Shown: positions 35,067 to 47,858 of the stretch, in pieces
Layout: each line of letters begins with the position of its first letter
Position numbering within the stretch: position 1 is the stretch's first letter
Assembly (NCBI GenBank): GCA_006176705.1
Contig: QRFJ01005959.1
Span: forward strand, 1-64,000
Reading direction: 5' to 3'
Length of the DNA: 64,000 nt
Source: Cocos nucifera
Taxonomy: Eukaryota > Streptophyta > Magnoliopsida > Arecales > Arecaceae
Notes under the pieces: model-generated
Told to the model about the DNA's origin: nothing
The model's database searches: none
Seen by the model: only the letters and a program-made list of their open reading frames with translations
Program-made: the position numbers and the translations under genes

Positions 35067-36432
35067 ATGGCAACCTAAGTTAGTATTTCTCTAGCTAAGG
35101 GGCAGTACACAAATCGACCTTCACTTTTCAGTGGATCAAACTATACCTATTGGAAAGCTTGGATAGGAATATTCATACAAGCACTTGACTATGATATGTG
35201 GAGTATCATAGTTAATGGACCATATATACCCACTAAGAAAATTGATGATATGGAATCAACCAAATCCGAAAGAGAATGGGATGAGGTTGATAAGAAAATA
35301 TCTCAACTCAATGCAAGAGCCATGAATATTTTATATTATACTTTAGATGCTAATAAATTTAATCATATTTCAACATGCATATCGACTAAAAAAATATGGG
35401 ATAGATTAAATTTAATCAAGTTAAGGAGTCAAAAATTAACATGCTTGTGCACAAATATGAACTTTTCAAAATAGAGCATGATGAGTCAATAACTGAAATG
35501 TTTACTAGATTTACAGACATTATAAATGATCTTAAAAGTCTTGGCAAGTCTTATCCTAATAGTGACCTTGTGAGGAAGATTCTTAGGTCTTTGTCAAGGA
35601 CATGGGAGGCTAAAGTGACCATAATCTAAAAAGCCAAAGATCTGAATATTTTACCCTTGGAGGAGCTTCTAGGATTACTAATGATGCACGAGCTAAGCAT
35701 GAATAACATCAAGAAGAAGATGTCAAGAAAAAGAAGATAATAGCCCTTAAATTCACCACTCAACAAGATAAGAAATCCGATAAAATGGAAGATGAAGAAC
35801 AAGATGAAAAAATAGCCCTCATCACAAGAAAGTTCAAGAGATTTTTGAAGTGAAAATAAGGGATGAGGAATAGGCTACCTACCAAAGAAGAGCATAGCAA
35901 GGAAAAGGATAGGGAGTAGCACCTTATTTGCTATGAATGTAAGAAGCTAGGGCACTTTAGATCTAAATGTCCTCAACTTAAAAAGATTTCCAAGAAATAC
36001 AAGAAAAAGACTATAGTGGTAACATGGAGTGACAATGATGACTCAAGTTTCGAAGAGGAAGAAGCTCATGAACAAGCCAACCTATGTCTTATGACAAATG
36101 AAAATGAGATAAATGCTGAAATCTTAAATGAATTTACATTCGAAGAACTTCAAGAAGCCTTCTATGATTTGGTAGATGATTTAAAAAAATTAGAAACTAA
36201 AAATAAAGATCTAAAATTTAAGAATCAAGTCTTGCTAAAAGAAAATGAAATTATTCTAAGTGAAAAACTAGTCTTAACTCAAGAGAACCTAAATTTGAAA
36301 AATAAAATCGACAAGCTAAAACTGATGGTTAAAAAATTTACTTTAAATTTAAATAAATTTTATATGATTCTTGAAATTTAAAAGGCCATTTATGATAAGG
36401 CCAGCCTAGGCTATAACCCCCTAAGAAAATAA
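35067..36432 (+). pseudogene. B2 gag, decayed
   Basis: The ATG at 35067 is kept, with a stop at codon 4 (TAA for CAA). Core motifs: YWKAWIGIFIQALDYDMWS, REWDEVDKKISQLNARAM, LVHKYELFKIEHDESITEM and LRSLSRTWEAKVT. The first knuckle at ~35932-35973 keeps all four ligands: CYECKKLGHFRSKC. Then WSDNDDSSFEEEE, ANLCLMTNENE and a coiled-coil tail. Ends at TAA 36430-36432, the same position as in B1. Two or more frameshifts in the middle (35630-35930). Confidence 0.9.
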
Positions 36433-36484
36433 AAATTTTTTAAAAATATTTTTGTAGATTCATAATGCAAAAAAACTTTTAAAT

Positions 36485-39400
36485 GTTACTTACTTTAAAT
36501 GTGGTAAACTGGGACACAAATCTTATACATGTTTCTCTAATAATTTAAATGTAAACAAAATAAGGGTTCCAAAAGGAACCATTGTGACTAACCTTAAAGG
36601 ATCCAAGAAAACTTGGATACCTAGAGTAAGGACATGATTTTGCATGTAAATGTGTCTTGCATCGAAAGAGAAAAATCAAAGATGGTATCTTAATAGCAGA
36701 TGCTTAAGACACATGACCAGTGATGAGTCCAAATTCATCACGGTTGATGCTAAAAGTGGGGGAATGGTAACCTTTGGAAATAATGACAAAGAAAAGATTA
36801 TCGATATAGGTAACATTGGTATCACTTTCTCCAAGTATATTGAAAATATTTTATTAGTAGATAGTTTGAAATACAATCTTTTAAGCATTAGTCAACTTTG
36901 TGACAAGGGTTATAAAGTTATTTTTGAATCTTCATTTTGCATTATAACTAGTCCCAATGATGATGTCATTAAGTTTGTTGGACATAGATATGGTAATGTT
37001 TATATGGTAGATTTGAATGATCTTTCTATGATAAACATATAATGTCTAGTAGCTATGAATGCCAAAATTAATGAGACTAGTTGGCTTTAGCACCGTAGGC
37101 TTGCACATATTAGTATGCATTCACTTTCAAAGCTTATCAAAAAGGAATTAGTTATCAGTTTATCAAAATTAAATTTTAAAAAAGATAAAATTTGTGATGC
37201 ATGCTAACTAGGTAAACAAACTAGTGTTTCATTCAAATCTAAAAATATTATTTTAATTTTTAGACCATTGAAACTATTGCACATGGATTTGTTTGGCCCT
37301 ACAAGAATAACAAGCTTAGATAGAAAACGTTATGGTTTTGTAATTATCGATGACTACTCATACTTTACATGAATTTTTTTTGGCACACAAACATGAAACT
37401 TTTCATATTTTCTTAAAGTTTTACCAAAAAGTTATAAATAAAAAAGAGTTTTTAATTCAAAGCATTCAAAGTGATCATGGAATCAAATTTGAAAATCAAG
37501 ATTTTAAAAAATTTTATGATGAAAATGGAATAAGCCATAATTTTTTAGCACCTAGGACATCCCAACAAAATGGAATGGTAGAAAGAAAAAATAGGACTTT
37601 AGAAGAAATGGCCCATACCATGCTATGTGAAAGCAACCTCCCAAGATACTTTTAGATGGAAGCAATTAACATGGCATGTTACACCTTAAATCATGTCCAA
37701 ATCAAACCAATTTTTAAAAAAAAAACATCTTATGAGCTTTAGAAAGGAAGAATACCTAACATTGTATATTTTCATATTTTTGGTTGTTGATGTTTTGTTT
37801 TGAATAATGGTAAAAAAAATTAGAAAAAATTGATGCAAAATTTGATGAAGCTATTTTTCTTAGTTACTGCTCTTCTAGTAAAGCTTTTAGAGTATTTAAT
37901 AAAAGAATCTTAGTAGTAGAGGAGTTAATATATGTTGTTTTTGATGAGACTAATGATCTTCTATCAAGAAAGAGTGAGGGTATTGATGATGCAGATACTC
38001 TTATAGAAGGGATGAAGGAGATCATCCTAAAGGATTCAATAATTGAAAATGAAAAGGATCACGAAGATAAACAAGAAAATGAGGGTAAAGGACAACAAGA
38101 ACAACCTCAAGGTACAAATGATCTTTCGAAAGAATGGAGGTATGTTCACAATCACCCCAAAGAACTAATTATTGATGATTCTATACATGAGGTAAGAACT
38201 CGCTCTTCACTTAGAGATACATACAATCATTTTACATTTGTTTCTCATTTTGAACCTAAAACCATAGATGAAGCGGAAAAAGATTATAATTGGATAAAAG
38301 CAATGCAAGAGAAACTTAATCAATTCGAAAGAAATAATGCATAGACCTTGGTATCAAAACCTAAAAATCATCCAATAATTGGCATAAAATGGGTACATAG
38401 AAATAAATTGGATGAAAATGGAAATATAATTAGGAATAAAGCAAGATTAATTGCAAAGAATTATAATCAAGAAAAGAAAATTAATTTTGATGAGATCTTT
38501 TCATCCGTTGCTAGACTAGAAGCAATTAGACTTTTACTCGCTTATGCATGCTTTATGAATTTCAAGTTATTTTAAATGGATGTTAAAAGTATTTTTCTAA
38601 ATGGATATATTATCAATGAAGTTTATGTAGAACAACCTTCTAATTTTAAAAATCATGCTTTTCCAAATCATGTTTTCAAATTAAATAAAGTATTATATGG
38701 TTTAAAACAAGCACCTAGGACTTGGTATGAAAGATTAAATAAATTCTTGCTTAATAATAGATTTTTAAGAAAAAAATATAGATATAATTCTTTTCATTAA
38801 AAGAGATCATGATGACATCTTAGTAATATAAATATATGTTGATGATATTATATTTGGATCTACTAATGAAACTTTATGTCAAGAATTTGCTAAGCTCATG
38901 CAGGGGGAGTTCGAGATGAGCATGATGGGTAAACTAACATTCTTCCTCGGACTTCAAATCAAACAAACAAAGAAAGAGATCTCCATCACTCAAAGCAAGT
39001 ACACAAGAGAGCTACTAAAAAGATTTGGGATGGAGAGCTCCGAAGCTATTAGTACATCCATGAGTCCATCATGTAAGCTTGACAAGGATGAAGTAGGTAA
39101 AAATGTTGATACAAAAGTCTATAGAGGCATGATAGGTTTTTTATTATATTTAACTGCTAGTAGACTAGATATCATGTTTAGTATTTATTTATGTGCCCAA
39201 TATCAATCTAATCCAAAAGAATCACATTGAAATGCTGTAAAAAAATATTTAAATACCTAAAAAGAACTCAATCCATAGGTTTATGGTACTCTAAGAATTC
39301 ACCAATTCATTTAATTTGATATTCAGATGTAGACTTTGCTGAATGTAGATTAGATAGAAAAAGTACTAGTGGAACTTGCTAATTTTTAAGAGTTAACTTA

Positions 39401-39781
39401 ATCTCTTAGTTTAGCAAGAAATAAAATTTGGTAGCATTGTCTACGGTCGAGGCTGAATACATTGCAACCGAAAGTTACTGTGTACAAATCTTATGGATTA
39501 AATAATAACTTGAGAACTTTGGCATCAAACTAAATAAAATTTTCATAAGATGTAATAATACTAGTGCCATAAATTTATCTAAGAATCCAATCCAACACTC
39601 AAGGTCAAAATACATTGAAATAAGACATCATTTCATAAGAGAGAATCTTCAAAATAATGACATAATACTTGATTATGATTATACTAGAAAATAATTGATT
39701 GATATTTTTACTAAGGCCTTGAGTGAAGATAAATTTTATGAAATTAGGAGAGAATTGAAAATTTTAGATCCTTTTACTTAA
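36485..39781 (+). pseudogene. B2 pol, decayed
   Basis: Second knuckle ~36496-36530; protease WYLNSRCLRHMTSDE (~36677-36720); pre-integrase region to ~37210; integrase with HMDLFGPTR (~37280), IIDDYS (~37345) and NGMVERKNRTLEEMAHTM (~37570-37622); RT with WVHRNKLDENGNIIRNKAR (~38390-38445), MDVKSIFLNGYI (~38576) and YVDDIIFGSTN (~38830-38865); RNase H to LDPFT then TAA at 39779-39781. Compared with B1 it keeps the RT aspartates but has many stops. Confidence 0.9.
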
Positions 39782-39808
39782 ATATCCTTCTTTTGATCCC
39801 AACTTATC

Positions 39809-42067
39809 TGAAGGAAAACCCTTTTTCCCGGCATAGGATTGCTCAAATCTAATTAGTTCTAAAGAAATATTTTAAATTTTTTTCTTTTAATATCATAATT
39901 AGATCTAAGATATCTCAGATCTAATTCTTTAAGATCAGATATTAAAATTAAATCTAATTAATTTCATATCTTGTATTTTGGGTATTCAGATTTTCCTATG
40001 ATGATCCTGATCTATCCTGAGGTTTTGGAAGGAGCCATGCACGCGCCTGGCCTCTACCAGTATCTACTTGGGTTGGATCTGGATGTCTTCTCCTCATGAA
40101 TAATTTTTCTAAATATCAAATCTAAATCTGATCTAAAAGTCCTTTAAAAGAATTTTTGAATGCAGCATGTCCATCTCATGAACACCGTTGTATAGACGCT
40201 GAACTCTTCACAAATTTAATTGGATCTTCTTCTTAGATTGATTTCCAATCTTCTACACTTAGAAGAAGAGGAGAGAGAGGATTAGAGAGGGTGTGGAAGA
40301 TGAAAGGGGTGACAGCCTTTGGGTATGAAAAATTATTTTCTTTCATGAAGAGCCTTGGCCCAAGGGTTCTTATACAAAAGCATAGCGCCAAGTTAGAGTC
40401 CCTCTTTAATCAAAATTCTCATTTATTCAACCATTGGGACTCCTAGACCTGATATCCATGAAAATCCCCATATCCCATTTAATTTTGATGCCAAAAATCA
40501 ATCTAGAAAGTGGTGGCATGAGTAGATAAGGAAGAGTCCACTGCGCCCAGGACTCTTCCCTCAAGAGTTTGATCCAAATCAAACTCTATCATAACCTAGC
40601 TTAGGCACCTCTAAAAATCATAAAATTTAGTACACCCAATGTATGAATTGTGCTCTATCACGTATCCAAAAATCAAATCAAAAGGATTTCCAAAGAATTT
40701 TCTAAAAGCCTATGATCAGGTGACCCTCAATTCTCTCAATTAGGTCAACTTTTGACCCTAGTCCAATTTGACTATGAATGGATTAAATTTCTATAATTAA
40801 TTTGATCTTGACTTATTCTAGTCAGATAAAAATAAATCCATTCAAAATACAAGAATGAGTCAAATCAAATTTGGCTCAATTGCGATGAATCAGAAAGATT
40901 ATAGAAGGAGAAAGTTAGGCTCAATCATGTGCTAACATGATTATCTTGAATCTGATTGGATCTAATCCAAATCAATCAAACTGTGTTAGCTTAATTAATG
41001 ACATGCAGACCCAAACTCTTTTTTATATGACCTGTTAGATTCAATTCTATATGATAATGAGATATGTCATGATCTTCATCATCGACATCATCGAAACACC
41101 TTTCAATGAACTAGAACTTTTCTGATTGATACAATTAGAATGACTGATCATTAAAATTGTTCTAATTACTCCCAAAATCCACTAGTGACACCTAGCATTA
41201 TATGGTGGCAATCCATCAGAATTGAAAATGAACCTCTCGATGTAGTTACCTATGTGATTGGGTTCTTCTATCTTGAGCCCTGACCGGATTAGGGTTAAGG
41301 TGAACTCATCAAACCCAATGTCCGTCATATGAATTAATCATTCGATTCGAGTCCAATGTGAAACCATAGTAGAAACTCTTTCTATCATCTTCACTCTACC
41401 ATGGCCATGGGCTTAAGGAGTCAATCTCATGATTATCATAGAGCTGCTCCTCATTTATCGAGGTAGATATATCTCCTATTGGTGCAATCCAATTCCTACA
41501 ATGAACATGCTATAGCCAACATACACCTCAAGATTTTGAATGGCTAGGAGATCAAGTTATGATGTAGTCAAACTATAACACCCTCAAGGTGAACTATCGA
41601 TACACCTTAGATCAAAGAACTAGACACATCACTGTAGCATCAAGCCAGTCATCGATGAGAAGATAGACTTTCTTATGATTGCTCGAGATGATCACGCTCA
41701 ATGCCCTCATTCTCTAACAAGTATCTATACTCTTACTTTGGTGTCTCCACACCATAGACTCAAGACACATCTATCCTAAGAAAGTGATTATACACCAACC
41801 TTTTGGATCAATCACCATCCTCGTGATGATCCTACGGTTAGGAGTTATTTATGAGTTAATTATGAAAATTCATATCTTAAATTTTTAGCTTCTTGAAAAT
41901 ATGAATTGTAATTACCATTAACTCAAAGGATGTATCATAGATACTTTAAATACATACTATAATAGAAAATAATTTTTTTATTAATTTATAGTCAAAATTA
42001 TAAAATTGTCTTTTGAAGTGTATTAAAAGTGTTTAGCCAATCTGACTTCTAGGGCACACATCTAACA
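39809..42067 (-). repeat. 3' LTR of A2
   Basis: 2259 bp. In sense orientation TGTTAGATGTGTGCCC...TTCCTTCA. It keeps a TATA-like GTATAAGAACC (about 40366-40376) and TTGAC cores at ~40743-40775. Inside the element, the polypurine tract AAGTGGAAGTT (minus) lies at ~42068-42078. Confidence 0.93.
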
Positions 42068-45000
42068 AACTTCCACTTGATCAAAAGCCAATTGGCTATA
42101 AATCTAAGTCCCATCTTCTTAAGATGGGCTTCGATCTTCTACTGGCTTAATGGCTTTGTCAGCGAATCAGTCGCATTATCTACAGTATATCTACTCTCTT
42201 GACCTCAACGTATCCCTTCTCGATGAAATCATGGATGAGGTGGTATCGCCACTCGATGTGCTTGGATTTCTAGTAAGACCTTGGCTCCTTAGCTAGGACT
42301 ATGACACCATTATTATCGCAGTACAAAGGGATGGCATCTGATGGCATCACTCTAAGCTCTGTGGTGAACTTCTTGTACCAAAATGCCTTCTTTGCATCTT
42401 TTGATGCAGCAATGTACTCTACTTCCATGGTGGAATCTGCTATCATAGTCTGCTTGAAACTCTTCCAGCTGATAGCACCACCATTGCATATAAATAGACT
42501 TTCAGATGTTGACTTTCGATCATCTATATCGGACATAAAATTTGAGTCTGCATATCCCTGGACCTGGAGTTCTCCATTACCAAAGACTAAAAACATATCC
42601 TTAGTCCTTCTCAAGTACTTAAGCATACATTTCACAGAAGTCCAATGCTTTTCACCAAGATTCGACTGATATCTACTCGTGACACTGATAGCATAGGCAA
42701 TATCAGATCGTGTACATAGCATGGCGTACATGAGGCTCCCTATTGCTGAAGTATAAGGGATCTTGCTCATGCATTCAATCTCCTCAGGTGTGTTGGGACA
42801 TATCTTCTTGGAGAGATGAATGCCATATTTGATGGGCACCAATCCCCTCTTGGAGTTTTCTATGCTAAACCTCTTCAGCACCTCCTCTATGTACATTTTC
42901 TATGAGAGACCCAGCATCCTATTCGATCTATCCCTATATATCTTAATTCCTAGAATAAAGGATGCTTCTCTTAGATCTTTCATAGAGAACTTCTTTGACA
43001 ACCATATTTTGACCTTAGTCAACATGGAATATCATTCCTAATTAGGAGGATGTCATCTATGTACAGTACGAGAAAGACAAAAGCGCTCCCACTGATATTT
43101 TTAAAAATACAGGGCTCCTGCTCATTCTTGATGAGTCCAAATGATTTGATCATATCATTGAAATGAGCATTCCAGCTCTGAGATGCTTGCTTAAGTCCAT
43201 ATATGGATCTTTGCAGCTTGCATACCTTATGATCATTATCACTGGATGTGAAACCTAGTGGCTGTTCCATATAGATATCTTCCTCAAAGTATCCATTTAA
43301 AAACATCATTTTCACGTCCACCTGCCATATTTCATAATCGAAATAGGTTGCAATAGCAAGCAATGTGTGGATGGATTTGAACATGGCTACTGGCGAAAAA
43401 GTATCTTGATAGTCAATGCCTTCGCACTGACTATATCCTTTCGCTACGAGCCTTGCTTTGAATGTCTCTACATTTCTATCAGCACCTATCTTTCTCTTAA
43501 AGATCCATTTATACCAAATAGGTATTATACCTTCAAGTATATCTACCAAGGTTCAGACTTGATTCGAACGCATTGAGTCAATCTCTGACTTCATTGCCTC
43601 TAACCATTTCTCGGAGTCCATATCTAATATTGCCTTATCATAGATTTTGGGATCATCACCATGAACCCCATTTTTCATGAGGAACATTTCCTCTATGTCC
43701 TCTAAAATAGTACCTAAGTACCTTTTAGTGGAACAAGAAATCCTTTCTAATCTATGAGGTGGACGAGGTAGTGATTGGGTTGGCTCAATCTAATTGGGTT
43801 CCATAGGTTCCTTGGCTCGTGGCTCTTGAAAGACTTTCTCCTCAAGCCTAATCTATCTTTCGTTACCACCATCTTGAATAAACTATTTTTCAAGATAGAT
43901 GGCATGTCGACTCACAATCATATTGTGATCTTCTGAAAGATAGAAAAAATATCTTAATGACTCTTTAGGATATCCAATAAATCGAGCTCTAAAGGACCTA
44001 GACTCTAATTAATCCATCTATTGTCTCTTGACATGGGCCAGATAATCCCAAATTCTGAGATGACTCAGACTTGATTTCTTACCATGTCAAATCTCATACG
44101 ATGTGGTAGGAATAATTTTAGATGGAATCCAATTCAGTAAATATATAGCGGTCATTAGACTGTCTCTAAAGAAACTTAGGAAGGTCCATGAAGCTCATCA
44201 TGGATTGAACCATATATAATGAGGCATTCGAAGTGGTGTCCATTAAGAGACTATACCATTATCCATAAGATAGTCTAGAAATTTTCGACTAAGGTATTTT
44301 TCTCCTCAATCTGATTGAAGAACCTTAATAAATTTTTCTGTCTATTTTTTTACTTCAAGTCTGAATTTCTTGAACTTTTCAAAAGCTTTAGACTTGTGTC
44401 ACATAAATATATATATCCATACCAAGATAAATCATCGATAAAGATGATGAAGTAGATGTAATTGCCCTTGGCTGGCACATCAAATGGGCCGCATACATCA
44501 GTATGTACTAAGGCAAGCAGGTCTGTGGCCCTTTCCCCATGTCCCACAAAAGGAAGCTTGGTCATTTTGTCATGAAGGCATGATTGACAAATTGGATATG
44601 ACTCAGAAGTTAACGAACTCAATAGCCCAAATTTCTCTAATTTGTTAACCCTGTCTTTAGCTATATGACCTAGCCTAAGGTGCCAAATATACCTATCATT
44701 TAGACTATTCCTAGGTTGCTTTGATCCCATGGCATTTATATTTTTTTTGATATTAAAAATAAAAGCATCAATATATAACTGATAGAGACCATTTATAAGA
44801 AAACCAATTATAATTTTATTTCTTTCATAAAGAATATTATAATGATCCTTAAGAAAACTAATTACATAGCCTTCTTGTGCTAAACATGAAATAGAAATCA
44901 AATTTCTGCTTGCTGCAGACACATAAAAATAGTTCCTAAGAACTAAATCTAATCTTGATGGTAATCGCAGAGGGTAGGTTCCCACGGTCACAACAACAAC

Positions 45001-45993
45001 TCTTGCATCATTCTCGATGCATAGGATCATCTCACCATCCCTTAGTCTTCTACTATCCTCAAGATCCTACATGAAAGTGCATATGTGAGCACTAGAACCA
45101 GAGTCAAGCACCCAACTGGATGTAGAAGAAATCGTAAGATTAGATTCTATAATGAGTATACCTTCAGAAGGACCTGCCTCCTTCTTGTTCTTTAGGTTGG
45201 CCAGGTAAAGAGGACAGTTCCGCTTCCAATGGCCGTCAGTGTTACAATGAAAATATTTTTTTTTGTTGGCCCTCTTCTTTGGCTCTGCCTTTTTCTTCTT
45301 CCCATCATCCACCTTCTATTTCTTCATGGACTTCTTCTTCCTAAAAGACTTTTTCTTATAAGAAGTCCGTTCCATAGCAAGTACTGAGCCTTTAGAACCT
45401 TTCGTAGAAAGCTCAGCAGTAACCAGCATATTCATGAGCTCAGCCAAGGTATTCTGAAGTTTACGCATATGGTAGTTCATGATGAACTATCCATATGCAT
45501 CAGTCAAGGATTGTAGAATTATATCAATCTGCAGATCCTGATCTAACTTAACACTGAGCTTCTCAAGCTCTTCTAAGTTCTTGATCATCATAAAACAATG
45601 ATCTTAGATCGACTGCCCATCATGCATCTGAGACTTAAACAGTCTTTTAGAGACTTGATATTTGGCTGCACGACTCTGTTCACCAAACAACTCTTGTAGG
45701 TGAGCCAACATTTTATGGCTAGTCTTAATGTCTTCATGTTGGTGCTGGAGCTCATCAAACATCGAGCCCAATATCTAGTACCTGATTTTGTTATCTTCAT
45801 CTATCCACTTTTTGAGAGATACTCTCTAATCAGTGGATGGACGAGCTGATAAGGTGGGAGGATCTTGTTCCAACATATGAGTCAACTTCTTGGAACCCAA
45901 AATAATTTTGAAGTTCTGGATTCAATCCTTGTAGTTGGATCTGGTCAGTCTATGGGTGTCCAGGATACGAGCTAGTGAATTGGATGTAGACAT
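42068..45993 (-). pseudogene. A2 gag-pol polyprotein, decayed
   Basis: The start ATG 45991-45993 corresponds to that of A-a and A-b. Gag runs to ~45330, with several stops. Knuckle FHCNTDGHWKRNCP (~45210-45260, first Cys changed to Tyr). Protease SSWVLDSGSSAHICT (~45075-45115). Pre-integrase RYIWHLRLGHIAKDRVNK and CQSCLHDKMTKLPF (~44560-44700). Core HTDVCGPFDV and FIDDLSWYGY (~44400-44510). Integrase tail (~43870-44150). RT with GYKWIFKRK-type start, WQVDVKMMFLNGY, KLQRSIYGLKQAS and LYIDDILLI (43019-43549). RNase H with YADSNFMSDIDDRKSTS and EYIAASKDAKKAFWYKKF (42270-42560). Here RT and RNase H are the best-kept segments of the A family in the window. Confidence 0.92.
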
Positions 45994-47844
45994 CTTCTTA
46001 TAGAGAGTCAAAGTTTCTAGTTAAATTTTATAATTAGACTTAACCAATTTATTTAAGAATTTATTTTTAAATAAATTAGACTTTTACTATTTACTCGGAT
46101 CTCTATACTTCCTTGGCAGAGATGCAAAAATCTGCATAATTATTGATTTCTAGTGGATGATGCGATCCCACCGACTGGCTCATCACCTCACCTAATAGTT
46201 ATTGATGATGGATCAATCGATGAGTGAACATCTCTTGTTCAATGATTCTCTAATCATGGTGCATTCAAACCTGATCTCTAATTCATGAATCTTATCGTAT
46301 CCAGAATATTGATCTACTCCTTAGTTAAGTCTGATCCACCATTTGTACGAATTGAATTTCTGATTGGATCTCTCATCATATCCAAAATATTGAGCCTAAT
46401 CCATCCTCCAACCCATAGCATCCAATGCCTAATAGACATGGTTGCATCTTTCGGATGCAACTGAACCACTATATCTAGCCAAGGATAATTAACCCCGAGA
46501 AGGACCCGCACATCTACAATGGTGGAAGATCTTAGACTTAATATTTCCTTAGAAATATTTAATTTAGGTCTCTTTAAACTTGATTTGACTTAGTCATAAC
46601 AATTATGACTAACCAAGTGGCATGGGTTCGCTCGAATTGTTAGCCACCTCAAATTAGAACTAGGTCGACACAAATAGCCAGGTAAGTATGGCCAATGGAA
46701 GGGATATGCCATTAACTCAACAAGAATGCATTTAGATTGAGTAACTCCTAATTAAAAACTAGTCGATCGTATCTACCAGACTTACCTTAAACATCAAATT
46801 ATCGAATCAGAATCAATTGGATTAGCTTACAATCCAGACTCGAACCATGGAGCCAAATTAGGTCTTGACTTGATCGAGTCACATCTCAATGTGATTTAAT
46901 CTTGATCCAGACTTAATCCTATTAGGCTATTCAAATCTAAGCTTTCTTTGATCCCATCTAACCAACTCTTGATTTGGTTTGATCAACCACTAGACCTAAC
47001 TGAGCTATTCAAGCTCGAACCCAATTTTATGAATATATCTTAGATGTAAAAATTTATAATTTTTAGATCTAATTAATTTCATAATCTTAATTCTTAATTA
47101 AGTTTTGTGTTCATGAATAAAACATGTAATAAAATTCTAAGATTTTAGGATCTAGAATTTTGCAAAAAAATAAGTTTTAATTTTTGATTAAGAACGAACG
47201 CGCAGCATTCGTACACATCATCAGTACATCCCATCGAATGAGAGAAGAGGACCTATAAATCCTACTTTGTTCTTATGACTGGATGGCCAAGAAAAACTCC
47301 TTAATCATAAATATAATTTTCTACTATAAAACTAGTTAGATCATATATCACATATAAAAAGATTTAACTAATACGTGTCTTGCATACATCTCATGTATCA
47401 TCAATATGCATACTTTCAGATCTGAAATATCACATACTAAATTTAAAAAATAAAATTTTAAATTTGATCATATCAAAATTAAAACTATTTTAGATATCTT
47501 ATAGAACTATTCTATAAATAGTCTAAGCATGCATCTTTCATATCTCATATGAAATAAATTAAAAATTAAAAATTTCATTCTCTATTTTTTGGATTTTGTT
47601 TCAATAATTATATCATCAAAAAAAATTAAATAGATCTAAAATTATATTAAATCAAATTAAATACATGATCATACTAGACTACACATAGAACATCTCATAC
47701 ATATTAGATCTAAATGATTTAATTTTTTTAATTTCTTAATTTTAGATCTAATCATATCTAATGTGACATCTAAAACCTTTTAATATCAAATTATAAATAA
47801 ATATAAAATTAGATCTAAGGTAGATTTGAAGAACTACTAACACA
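45994..47844 (-). other. A2 leader with partly kept folded segment
   Basis: Noncoding. The outer stem TGATTAAG (47185-47192) pairs with CTTAATCA (47300-47307), 8/8. The inner stem AGGA/TCCT (~47249-47264) replaces AGGG/CCCT of A-a, a compensatory pair. The middle stem has two mismatches. The shared block CTAATTAAAAACTAGTC is at ~46750. Confidence 0.6.
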
Positions 47845-47856
47845 GCTCTGATACCA
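47845..47856 (-). promoter_or_regulatory. Primer binding site (A2)
   Basis: Minus strand reads TGGTATCAGAGC, next to the LTR end at 47859. Confidence 0.95.
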
Positions 47857-47858
47857 AT